64,000 bases of DNA from Brugia malayi (Eukaryota; Nematoda; Chromadorea; Rhabditida; Onchocercidae): assembly GCF_000002995.4 (NCBI RefSeq), contig NW_025062478.1:6982001-7046000 (forward strand), read 5' to 3'. Positions 32,021 through 43,900 of the stretch are shown here, in pieces. The stretch's first letter is position 1. Each line of letters opens with the position of its first letter. Below the pieces are notes generated by a model. That model saw nothing but the letters and a program-made list of their open reading frames with translations, ran no database searches and was not told the origin of the DNA. The translations under genes were made by a program, and so were the position numbers.

Positions 32021-32624
32021 TTACGCAGAATGTGAGGAGGTAGATCAGTTCAGTAGGCTTTACTGTCACGCAACCGTTACTTGTTTTTTCTTCGTGTTAT
32101 ATGTGAGAGTTCAACTTAACTCAATTGACGTCGATAGATGTTACCTACCTATTCTTATCACACCTTACCTTTTCTAACACTCATAATTAACTATTCATTT
32201 CTTTCTTATAAATCCTTCCTGATAAATAAGTAAATAGAAATGACGAGAATTAAATAGTTTTCGTTAGGAACTAATTGGGAATCTTATCACTTCAGCTCTA
32301 TCTATTCAAGTGCTACGTTCATTTTATGTTAAAAGTTTAAAAAGTATCTCTCTGTAATCTATCGAATTTCAAATCAATCTAATATCATTTTTCAAACAGC
32401 AATAAATCCCATCCTTATTCCAAATAAATTTCGTAGTGATGACAGTGCGATTTTTCGTCCGCAAATTGATCTTTGTATTAAATTTTTCCATAAACTATCA
32501 AATCTGCTTGAACTTCATACAATAAATAGAAATGCGATTCAAGTTTCCTGAAGATTCCACTGATTTTTCCTTACTGTTTAAGTACAGTTTCTAATCAACA
32601 AATGAAGTTTTTTTAGGTGGAGGT

Positions 32625-34695
32625 ATGTCAAGAAGGAATTTATTGGACAAACTATCTTTCCAGGATCTCGATAAAAGTTAGTTCTTTTGTTTCATCTTTT
32701 CTGTTCTGCGGTTCCTCTCTTTGCGTGCTGTTTTATATTATTTTTTATTTATTATTTCAATAAATTTTTTTATTATATTTTCAACTTTTTATCCTACTCG
32801 ACTTGATTTACTAATGGTCATATTTAATTTGATTTGCTAATGATTACATTTAAATATTGTTTGGGAAGACGGTACGGTAGTATTTCCATTATGAAAATTA
32901 TTTCAGTATTAAAAGAAACAAAGAAAAAGCCTGTGTCAGAAAGAACGAATAAAGAAAAAATGGTCCAAGGTTAATGTGGTTGATATTCCTTCTCTTTACT
33001 TCACTATTTTATTTTCTTACTCAGACAAGAAGCACTTTTCATCATAATATTAGTTATTCAACTAATTCAGGTATTTTTATACATAACTTGTCATAAAAGT
33101 AGTCGTTTTCAGAATTCTGAACTCATCAGTCCCTAAATGAGCACTATAGTACTTCAAAAAGAATATCTTTAGTGCGACTTCAGATGAAAACTAAAAATAA
33201 TGTAGGCTCATTTGGCATGACTAGCGTTAAATGCCGAAGCATTATCGAAATTGAATCACGATCAGTGTCAATTGCAAGATATGACAATGTAAAACGTTAT
33301 GAGAACAATGAGTTAGCAGAGACTGCTGATCACAGTATGTTTGGAAATGATTCAAAACTAAATGAACGACCACCTCAGCGCATGTGTTTTGAATGGTCTA
33401 GTGAGCAAAACTCCAGTAATAAAATTTGGAAAAATGTATTATCTATAAAAAAACAAAAGTCAGGTCACCAACCACTTGGCATACAAAAGACTAAGGTAAT
33501 TTTAACTATCAATAATGTTTTTTGTTTTAATAAGATTTCATTATTTTTAAACAGTAGAAACTACTGACCACAGTGAAGTTATAAAATACTAAATATAATC
33601 ATTTTAGCAAAAGATACAGCGCAGTTGGACTAAATATAAATTCAGTGCTAGGAAAGATAAGGTAGAAGAATAACACAGATTTCACTAAAAAATGAAACTA
33701 AGAAATCGGTTTTTCAGCCGACCAGATTTATATTTAAAGTTCCATTTTTGCCTGTTTTAAATATAACGCTGAAGAATTACAAATGCAGGAAATATAGGTT
33801 CAGATATTTTATGGATGAAGGAATTGCTATAACGTAGGGACTGCACTGTTTCTTAGATATTTTAATGTCTCATTAATTTATGCTGTTCTGTTTTCCAATT
33901 CCATTGCATGATATAGCAAGTATAATTCGGTATCCAATGATACTTTATTATGTTTCACTTTATATTACTTTATGAAAGACGGGAGTTCAGAAACTTTCGC
34001 AACATTCGTACGTTTTTAGGAGAGGACTGTGCTGGACTCTTTCTCCACAATGAAAAGTGACGATGAATGTTTAGGATCTCCAGTTGAAGGTCAGATACGT
34101 CCTGTGCCGTTTTTGAGAAAATTTTGAACAGCAATTAAAATAGAATTTGATTTTTGTAATTATTTTGTACTATGCTTTTATGCTTATTTTTTTAGGAAAA
34201 GCAGGATCTCTTTGTTCAAAGAAGCTTTCAAAAAAAGTTCACCTCGCCGTTGTTTTGGACAAATGGATAGATAGAAGATGCGAATCATGCAATGCTCGAT
34301 TAACATCGTTCAATTTAATCAAGAAACGGACACGTTGGTGCTCCAAAACTTGCAGAGCACTAGTGCATTTACAAGACAAATCGAGCACAACAGAAAAAGG
34401 TTATATTTGTTTTTGTTTCAAAATTATTAACATATATTCTTCATATTACTTCACTCTATAATTCAAAAACCGTACTGTGAATGTTACCATGCAACAAAAA
34501 TATCATTTGACTAAAAAGAATGCATCTTCTGCAGCTGTAAGTTGATAAAATTAAATATGTGCCTAACCTCTTGTTTTCCTTTTACTGTATAAACTTCTAT
34601 TTATTTATGGAAATGATTGTTTAAATGGACTACACGTTACATTCCATAATTTTGGAGTTCTATCATCTATAGAGACCTTTTATAAAGAATTATTG

Positions 34696-34727
<32 letters not shown>

Positions 34728-37038
34728 TATTAGCTTATTATTTGCGCAGTCGATCCTAGGTCTGTAGAAGACGCTCAAAATTTTACGGGCTCTTATATTG
34801 CAGAATCATAAGAAAGAAATTTAATAAAGTATTCGAAAAAATGGGTCGGATTTCAATAGAATAGATGATATGAGTAAACATTTCTCTGGTGGAATTTTTA
34901 AGGAGTTTCTTACGTCCGCAATACTTCGAAAATAATAATTTAGCAAAGAAAATCAATTATTTCATCAACTCAGCAGTAGTTTTAAGATGCCTATGAAGGA
35001 AACAGACGGAGATGTAGAAGTCGTAGAAAGAATATAAGTTAGTAATTTTGTTTTTAAAATTTTGTTTACAGCATATTACAAAGCTATCTTTCTTCATTTT
35101 TTAAAATCGTTCTAGAAACCAATCTTCCGAAAGTTTAAATTTATAATTTCCAGTATTTTATTTCTACATTAATACAATGTACTCTGCATGCATTCAGTCA
35201 ACAATATGCAAAGTTTGCGAGCTACTCTGACTACAAAGCCTTTTCTTGCTTTGTGATTTTGTAAAGAATAAGAAAGAAAAAATAAAATAATAAATTTAAA
35301 CTTTCGGAAGATTCGTTTCCAAAAAATAATGCTGAAACCGAAAGTGAAGCTTGTGAGTACAAGAGGATCTGTTGCGTAATAAATTTTCTTATCTTTTCAT
35401 TAATTTTAATAAAGTTATTTCATAATTATTATGTTGTTTCAGGATACATTATTTGCAAATATATAATATAGTGGGTAGTACGGAATAATCTTATCATAAA
35501 CTGTAAATTAAATGATTTTTAGATTCAGTGGACAAACGTCATTTTCGTACGAAAAATCCATCTAACGTTCTGGATGAAACAAATTACAATATGATTTTTT
35601 GACTTATTTTTGATTGGCCATTCTGATATTTTTTGAAAATCACTATTTTATGTCTTATGAATTTATAATTTCTTGATCTGCAAATTTTACTTTACCCTAA
35701 TAAAGTAACACACTTTGCAGACCAAGATAAGTTTTCTCGCAGTAAAAAATGAAGTTTCAGTCAGCAATGGAAACTAAAACAATTTGACTTTATTTAGTTT
35801 TACCTAGGTGAACTGCTTTTATAAAAAAGGAAAAACTGAGAACGTGGATAATGCAAGAATATTTCAGCATAATTTATAAATCGTTCGCAATAAAGTCTTT
35901 GTGCTGTTGTTAGCCTTAGCTCTTCAAATTGTTATGTATTTAAAAGAATTTTTTTGGCACAATTTCTCGATAGAAATTCTTTTTAACTTCTTTTTTAAAA
36001 CATCCAAAGGAATGATAAAGACGGAAACGAAGCAGTGTTATGGAGTTTCTGAAATGTAATTAATAATTTAGCAGTCTCAATGTTCGCCATGTCATGGTGC
36101 AGTTCTGAAGAAGTTTTATTAAGTGATAAAAATATTGAACGCGGAATTCCGGCAGAGGAATTAATGGATGAGGCAAATATGCTTGAGCAAGGTTTCTCTT
36201 TGGATATAAAGCATGACTTCTGTACTGAACAGAGAAATGAATGAAATTGCGCATTAAACAGAAAGAAAACTGTACTTACTTTTAAAGCATGGAGTTTCAA
36301 AGTTTGACTTTATTCTGTAGAATTATAACATAAAGTGCAAATTTATTGCTTTATCTTTTCAGTTGACAGTATGCTGCCTGCGGCAACTGACTATATTCTA
36401 TCGTGGTGTGGAACAAAAAAGATGGAAATTTCGAATATTTCTCGGGTAACATTACTACTGTATTATTAATTGAAGTATTCAAGCAAGAAATTTCTTCTCC
36501 ATTGAAATTCATTGGTAGAAGAATAGAACTACTACTTATCCATATACTTCGTAGAGTTTATCTAGCACAACAATAAGCAAAAAATGTTTGTATAGAACTT
36601 CTTTTTCCTTTTTGAATATCCCAAAGGAAAAGGAAGTTCTATACTAATGTGCTAAACAACAGATTTTTTGCCTAATCGTAGAGCATATTTTGCATTAAGC
36701 ATATATATGTATTTAATCTTCCAGATTTATGGCCAGAATTTTTATTTAGATTATGAAAAGTATTATTATTGCATGTTATTATTATTAATAATTATTGCAT
36801 GGCTAAAGCTAAATATTTATAAAAAATTTAAAGCTGGTCATGGTATGATAAATCAATTTTCCCTTCATGAAACGTCTGTGTTGTGCATCTGAAGTTCTGA
36901 ACGCAAACAAGTAATACTATCTGATTATATACTGTTTTAAAATGATTTATGTCACCACATTGCAGGTACCACACTGATGCGTGTGTGTCGCTGATGCAAA
37001 TCAACCAAAAATATCCTTCATTTATTTCGTTGACATAA
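32625..37038 (+). CDS. Zinc-motif protein with a possible katanin con80-like C-terminus
   Basis: Ten exons chain in phase to 368 residues: 32625-32676, 32907-32969, 33173-33495, 33608-33661, 34020-34089, 34196-34399, 36072-36221, 36363-36445, 36725-36759, 36966-37038. A TTTTTTTAG at 32608-32616 just before the ATG could be a spliced-leader acceptor. Residues 1-187 are basic and Ser/Asn-rich, probably disordered. Residues 216-240 form Cys-x2-Cys-x16-Cys-x3-Cys with Trp before the third Cys, a likely zinc site. Residues 256-368 are helical. The pattern (hydrophobics then Trp; Asn then Ser-Leu-Asp, Leu-Pro; Tyr-Glu-x-Tyr-x3-Ala-Cys-x-Ser-Leu) resembles, from memory, the C-terminal domain of katanin p80 and KATNBL1, which binds the severing ATPase. 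A 20-residue insertion and low identity keep this tentative. Exon 34750-34811 is an alternative in-phase end. Confidence 0.55.
34696..34724. repeat. T homopolymer, about 29 bases
   Basis: Uninterrupted T run in an intron of the zinc-motif gene. Length in such a run is error-prone. Confidence 0.9.
34750..34811 (+). CDS. Alternative terminal exon of the zinc-motif gene
   Basis: A TTTGCGCAG acceptor at 34741-34749 leads to 20 in-phase codons ending in TAA. Joined to the exon ending at 34399 it would give a 275-residue form that keeps the four cysteines but lacks the whole C-terminal helical domain. Confidence 0.3.
35115..35320. repeat. MITE-like inverted repeat
   Basis: Arms of about 30 bases at 35115-35144 and 35290-35320 are near-perfect reverse complements (core AATCTTCCGAAAGTTTAAAT). 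They bound about 145 bases of AT-rich DNA inside the 1.7-kb intron of the zinc-motif gene. No coding capacity. No clear target-site duplication was seen. Confidence 0.6.
36590..36644. other. Tight intronic hairpin, 22-bp stem and 11-nt loop
   Basis: GTATAGAACTTCTTTTTCCT plus two more bases pairs with 36623-36644 with a single mismatch. It lies in the intron between 36445 and 36725. Short-hairpin size; it could be a structured intron element or a small-RNA precursor. Confidence 0.55.
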
Positions 37039-37457
37039 GTATTTTAAATATTCTTTTTTCATTTATATATACATTCTTTAATAATTTTCCTTATTATCAT
37101 CTGTCTTAAAAGATGCTGAAAAGAAAAAGAAAATTATTGCATAAGGTAATGAAGTAAAGAATTGGTATCTCGAATTATATTTCTTTAGTATAAACTTCGC
37201 CATAATAATATAAAAATCGTATCGAAATATAACGAATGATTTCTATTCTTATTCATTTTTCTTTTGCCTGTGGCTGCATCAATGTTGCCTGCGCCAATTA
37301 ACTGTATCTTTGAGTGAATATTTTGTTTTAGTTTATAAAATATTTTAAAGTGCACAATTTCTTGAATTTTTCCTGCTCAACGACAATTATAAAACATTTT
37401 GAATGTTTCTTTGTCCAACGACAACGAAATAGACTTCAAATGAATTTTTTTCAACAG

Positions 37458-37538
37458 GATCAAACAAAATTCTTAAATCGAACTTCAGTTTCTCTGAATG
37501 TTTACCAGAAATCTGATACAAAGCGACAGACAAATTAG
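37458..37538 (+). CDS. Candidate terminal exon
   Basis: A good TTTTTTTCAACAG acceptor is followed by 26 phase-0 codons to TAG (Asp-Gln-Thr-Lys-Phe-Leu-Asn-Arg start, Lys-Arg-Gln end). It could be an alternative end of the upstream zinc-motif gene, whose exon ending at 36445 is also phase 0. Confidence 0.25.
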   Translation, partial: DQTKFLNRTSVSLNVYQKSDTKRQTN

Positions 37539-38494
37539 ACCTTTCGAAGAGGTAAAGTTTGCGAACCAAAAAAGGTACAAACAATATTAGTGCTTTCTAG
37601 TAAAATAGAATTGTTATTACTAATTTCGTCATTATTAAAAGGAACATTTTTTTTTCATTTTAGTTCCTAGTTAGCAACAGCAAAGATTGCGGAAGTGTAG
37701 TGTTATCTTAGTTTGAAAAAATTAGAAATAGAATTCAAGAAGAGATTGCCATTTACAAGTTACAATTTTTGGAGACGAGAAAGAGCCAAATCTGAATTAT
37801 TTAAAATGTCACAATAATACAAAAATGCGTTGGTCGTATGATTCTTCTTGCTTTTCCTTCATATTTATTTTGTTTACAAACCTAAAATTTCAATAGAAGT
37901 TGAAATTTCTTAAAAGCAATTTGCCAAGTCTTTTTTTGAAGAATTGATTTTAATAAAAAATGTTTATGTGCCCTTAGCTTAGCGATACTCGTGAATGTTG
38001 AAGCATTTTCTAGCATGTATTTGTTATCTCGAAAATAGTATTACTATTCAGAGAATTGTGACTCGTTGTTCTCATAAATTATCGGAAGCATTTCTTTTCT
38101 GAAATGCTATGAGTGAACTGAAGAGAGTGTATTTTTGTTGTAAATATTATAATCTTCTTCTTATGATACTTTCCTCTCTCATATAAACGTTGAAACTATG
38201 ATGCTGATGCTTCAGTAATCTTCCCTCCTTTAATTCTTTGTAACATCCTTTGTGTTTTTTCTTGTAAGATCATAATGATATGCTAAATTGGAATTCTGTT
38301 TTTCAACTATGATGAGATGGATATATACAGTAATCAAAAGAAAATCCACTATAGAAATTAATTTTTAATGCTTGCAATGCGGCTGAAAAATCTACTTCAA
38401 ACTTACTCTTAATGAGATAAATCGTTTATATGAATTCATTTTCTAGCTTTATAATAGGTAAGTTTTAGAAACGGGTCCTCCTTGCTGTTTACAG

Positions 38495-38642
38495 AACTCT
38501 TAAATTTTCGACAGTGTCTGAAAATAATTTTTCCACATCTCGAATTTTACATTCCTATCGTAGAACTATCACTGTTAAAGTGGCAAATGTTTTATCAACT
38601 GATGCGAAAGAAGATGACAGTTATGAGGATCATAAAAGATAA
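38495..38642 (+). CDS. Candidate terminal exon
   Basis: A TTTACAG acceptor leads to a phase-2 exon of 49 codons to TAA, with Ser/Thr/Arg-rich sequence and an acidic end (Lys-Glu-Asp-Asp-Ser-Tyr-Glu-Asp). A second frame over the same bases (38482-38673) is open but Leu/Ile/Lys-rich and looks like a shadow. It could be a distal alternative end of the gene at 32.6-37.0 kb (the 36759 donor has the right phase) or a separate gene. Confidence 0.28.
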
Positions 38643-40170
38643 GCTCGATTTGAGGGAACGTGTCGAAGAATGAGAGTTACATCCATCTGTGTAACAGCAG
38701 TAGATCGTTTGCGAATCGTTTACAGTGTTGTAGAATGTCGATGTTGTGGAAGAACTGGTCTCTCCAGTCTGCTCATGAATTTTCAGCTTTATATTACTCT
38801 CAACTTTTAAAAAAGAAATCAGAAATCTTTAGATAAAATGAAGATTACATATAGGTGTATTTAGAATGTAAGAGCTACATTCATCTGTATTTTAGTCTAG
38901 TCAACTGCTTAAAAAGGAATACTTGGAAATGATATATGGTCATAGAAAGTGGAATGTTAATGTAAATGCAAACTTCTAGTCCTAAGATTGTGGGAAGGAT
39001 GGATGAAATAGTACACCGTCAATATGAATGTAACAACCTTTGTAATGCACTTTCTTGTTGAGCAGTAGAACGAGGAGAAATTGTTTACCCAACTGATTGT
39101 TGTCATGCAGGACACTACAGTTGGGTGACATTCCTGGAGTGGAACGTCAACACTATTGTTATTTGGTGTGGGTCCACTCTGTAAACTAATTCAGTGGAGT
39201 TTATAAAAAAGAAAAATAAATTTAACGAGGAAAAATAAAAAAGGAAACTTACAACGTAGCATCGCAAAGCTGTGGTCTGTGAAAATATTGCATAGAAGAA
39301 TAGAACTGAAGAGCGTAGCAAGCAATGCTGAACGCAGAACACGTATTTTGCATTTAGGCGCATAATGTGAGCTCCTCAAAGTATGGTACAAAGAGTGTTA
39401 TAATTTGTCAGTGTCTTCATTTCTAGACAAATCATAGGAAAGAACAAAAATCACCGAATTGTAGCTATCAATTCTGCTCTTAGATGGTCAAAACAAGTAA
39501 GAATAAATTTGAAATTACTTTAGAATATCATTTATCTTTTTTTTGAAAATTTATCTCAAAATAAAGTCATTTAAGATTGACCATTCAATAAAGTATAAAC
39601 AGGAAGAATTGCAAAGCAAAATGTTCCTTATGATTTTGGTAAGAATTATCAAAGCATTTAATCAAACAATTCTAATTTATTCAACGATGAGAATAAGTGC
39701 TAAAAATATCGAAAAAATAATGATAACAATAGGAGTATCCCTCACTTACTTCTCTTCTCTCTAAACTTCATTTGCAAAACAACGTTGCGAAGGACAACAA
39801 CACTCTTAGCTGCTACGCAACGCCAACATAATTAATATCTTAAATTAACCTTTCATTTTTAAAACAAATCCTTTCAATTATCGTTTATTGTAGATGATGA
39901 GGAAATACTATGAGTCCTTGCATAGATTTCAAATTCTTATTCATATTTACAATCAACTTTTTCAACAAATTTTCAATATGCATCCAGGTTGGTTTCATGC
40001 TTCTCAATTTATTAGTTTTTCTAAACTCATTTATCTTTGCAAAATACTTTCTTTTTCTCTTCCAGTAATTTCAATGACAAGGCCATATTTTATTCTTCTA
40101 CATTTTCAATTCACAGTTTGATAAAAAATTGAGAAACTAAGGCAAGTTTTGTTGCGGCAGTTCTAAATTT
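38643..40170. other. No confident gene
   Basis: Contains GC-richer patches open in more than one frame (about 38652-38832 and 39113-39205). The motif around 38670-38690 is loosely repeated at 38870-38890. No in-phase exon chain could be built. Confidence 0.35.
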
Positions 40171-40322
40171 TCTCTTTCAACTATCAATTCAATCACAAAT
40201 GCATAAATCAGTCACAAAATAAACATAATTTCACAAAATAAACAGTCAAAATTTCTCTTTCAACTATCAATTCAATCACAAATGCATAAATCACAAAGTC
40301 ACAAAATAAACATAATTTCATT
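40171..40322. repeat. Two-copy tandem repeat, about 83-base period
   Basis: The block starting TCTCTTTCAACTATCAATTC at 40171 recurs at 40254 with almost no change apart from a small indel after CATAAATCA. It lies about 600 bases past the 3' end of the TWK channel gene. Confidence 0.85.
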
Positions 40323-40925
40323 TCAATAAAACTACACACAAAACGAATAAAATATAGAAATAAAGAATGGTTGTAATGTGAACATGAAAATGCCTTTATA
40401 TACAAACATACGACAAATGATTAATAAAAATTCCATTCAGAGGGTAAAATTTGAAACAGAGTTTTCATTAACTAAAAATTACCATAATTCTCAAATTTAC
40501 AATAACTCTGAAAAAATTGCTATAGATGAATTTTGGTGCATTGATGCAAGTAATAACATTGGCTATCAATAATTTCGATGATATTCTAAATTTCTTAAAT
40601 ACAAACAGGAATTTATTAAAAATAACTTTTATTTCAAAATAAATTACCAGGTAGTCGGTGACATTTGTCATAACATTGGATGACTTGTTGATTAGAATAT
40701 TCAAGTCAGAAAATTTACCAATAACTAATGAATAAACAATTATTTCAGCAAATGTTAATTATTATTCCAGATATTCAGCACTTTTTAGGTGTATATGAAT
40801 GTGGCATATGTTCAATAACTTTAAAATTTATGAATTCTTGAGACCTTAACAAACAAATGAAGATTATCATACATTGCTATTTTGCATAATATTTATCACA
40901 AGCTTCACAATAGTTAGAAATGATC

Positions 40926-43900
40926 TTACACTTGAGTATCGGATGACTGCTGTTGCTGTTGCTGACCAGTAGGTTGTATTTGCTTGCAGTACTGCAGCAA
41001 AATCCTTTGGTAATACTCACGTGGCGTGAGTGTCCTTGCTGTACTGCACTTACTCGTATTCAAATCCAGTGATTCCATACTTGCTAACACACGTTCTGAT
41101 ACAAACGAGAGCGTACGCGGGTGCTCAATCCATTTGAAATAATAAATATCAGGTGGTACATAAGGACGACCATCTGAAATTGTTCAGAGATAATCAGTGA
41201 TCAAAGTCATCATAACCTAATGAAACTGAAATATTGTCAAAAATTGAAGGAATTATTTGTTAAAATTAAAACAGCAGCTGTAACAAATGCGCCATGCTTA
41301 ATGTTTTCTTGCACATTTCAATCCAGTACGAATGGCAATTATGAGAAGTTTTATCTTAGCACTACATAATCAGTAGGTTAAACTTCAGAAAGATGAAAAG
41401 AACTGAATATGATGATTGTTTTATTATCTTTTCTTTAAAAAACTTTAAAAAAAAATAACCGATCCAATTTAGATCAGGTTGCCTGCCGTTAATTAAGCAT
41501 TCAAGCAAATATTCTTCCGGTAATTGAGCTAGCTTATTGATCTGTTCCGCAGTAAGGCCATATTTCTTCTGGAGAAACGCTACATAACCAAATACCTAAA
41601 AACAACCTCTAATTCATTTTTTTTTTTTTTTTTCATTTTCATATCAATTATACAAATAAAGCAACATTAAAAAAGATTCGGCTTCTCAAAATTTTTTATT
41701 GTCCTCACTCGATTATGATTAGATGCGACAAATGCTACGATTTAATAATAATAAATCAAATCAAAATTAATGTAATTAATTTTGATTTGAGAAGACATTT
41801 TGCCTCAATTTACAACGTGATAAAACATTGCACCAAAATAGTCAATTTGATATAAGCTACGTGACAATATTACTAATTTCATTATGCAATCACAGTTACA
41901 GTGAAAGATCAAAATTATTTGATTCAAACCATTCAAATCCATTTATCAAATGAATTTGTTTAGATTTTAAATGATAAGTTAATGAAAAGTTAGGAAAAAT
42001 AAAGAACTGCGAGAAGAACTGACTTCCCCAAGATGCACAACTTTACCGCCAATTGTCATAAAACTGCGCCCCAAACTTCGACCGTAGAAATGAATATCTC
42101 GAATGTATTCGCTTCCTACCAAATCTGTAATTTGTTTGCTGGGTAACTTGCAAAATGCTGTTATTTGCAATTTTTAAAAAACTGTAATTCGGTAAGTAAG
42201 AAAAGAGCACCGATACACATCGTTGTAATAATAAGGCCAATAATGATATACATGAGCGTTGCTGGCAGAAAGTCCGCATTCTGAGGTACGATATCTCCAA
42301 AACCTGCAACCTCCTTTCTCGAATGCATTATGAATTTCTAATCGAGAATTGGTCTTCTGGAATTATACTGCGGGTAATTTTCATCATTGGTCAGTTAGTC
42401 ATAGCATATCTAATATATAAACATTCACATTTTAAAATCATTATTAGTCGAAGTTTCAAGAAGATATGACAAACCAATAGTGGTTACAGTAACGAAACAG
42501 AAGTAAAATGATTCCATAAATGTCCAGTTTTCCCAAAGTTGCATAAGGCATGCACCACCAGCAGTATAACCTGCAATTTTTTGATGTTTAAGAATAACCG
42601 GAATTTAATTTTTTTAATTTTGATTTAATTTTTAAAAATACATTCTTTAAGTGAAAACGAAATCTGACTGATTTTAAAAGTTCTTGACGAAACTGATAAC
42701 CTATCATAATGATGAGCACAAATAACACCGAGATGCGCCTGTCATGATGGGATTCATATTCCTCCAATTCATCTGCTCTTGCTTGTGTATCTTCCGAAAT
42801 TGTTTTTTCACTTTCTTGTGTATGAATCTCCGATATATCTGCAAAATTTATGTCAACTTTACTTGCTCATACTGAATTACTCATTTTTACATTCCAGCAT
42901 AATTAAAAGTATAATAAAAGTTAATTACAATTGCATTACAAGTTAAAACTCTTCGCATCAGTTTCATATACATTAATTAGTATTTTTCGTTCAGTCGATT
43001 CTCACATAGTCTTCTATTTCAGCATTTGATGCCTAAATTCTCACTTATTAAATGAAGGAGTAAAGATCATTTTTGATGAGTGAATAATCGAAATGTATTC
43101 TAATAAATAGAATACCAAGAAGTATACCCTCAAATGTGCCTGCTTCAGAAATAGTGTCGATGTGATTCTGTCGTCGTCGTTTTGATCTTTTAATATTTGC
43201 AACATCATTGGCAGACATTGTCTTCGGCTGCTTTTTTTTCTTTCTGTAAAAATAAAACGAAAGAAAGCGAAAGCAAATACAGCCGTATTTTATTGAAATG
43301 TATTAATTGATAATTAAAAAGATAAGATGTAATTTCCTCCAAATCAAGACGTGATCGATGGCCAACTATGCGATTATCTTTTCAGGTAATTGTTGTTTAA
43401 ATTTCTGATTTTAAGCATTCAAAAATTGATATTTTAGCAAAGGACAGATCATATTAAAAGGGACTTTACTTGATAGAAGGAACACAACTGCAACAATATA
43501 CGCAAAATTGTGCGACTTTTCGAAACAGTTCCAAACGTACCAATTTTATCATGCAATGAACCCAGACTATACCGGCTACAAATTTTACAATTGGTAAGAT
43601 ATTGAATTCATTTTCTTGTTCGAATCATCTCTTTCATCTTCACTTAATAACACATACAAAATTTGAACTTAATTCTGAATTTCGATGCTTTTATAAATGA
43701 TCTGGAGGATGTAATTTAAAATTCAACCAGAGTATTAGAGCTGAGCAAAGAAGGGGAAGAAGATAAGATTATGGAAGTTTTTTATTCAGCGAAAATGTTT
43801 GCTTGAAGTTTTCTTAAGTTTATTGAGGATTTAAATCTAAATGTTTCTCTGCAATATTCGTGTGTTCGAAACAATAAAACAGAAACTGGGCGCAATTTTG

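Noticed and set aside
35995..36300. 101-codon minus-strand frame
   Set aside because: It is the antisense of the in-phase + strand exon 36072-36221, which joins its neighbours correctly.
36668..36892. 74-codon frame on the + strand
   Set aside because: It contains a true short exon (36725-36759), but the rest is Leu/Ile/Tyr repeat-like intron read-through; the phase chain uses only the exon.
39115..39391. Two minus-strand frames with Phe/Leu runs
   Set aside because: They overlap each other in different frames and are Phe-rich; no splice evidence. Two + strand frames over the same bases are equally open, so none is chosen.
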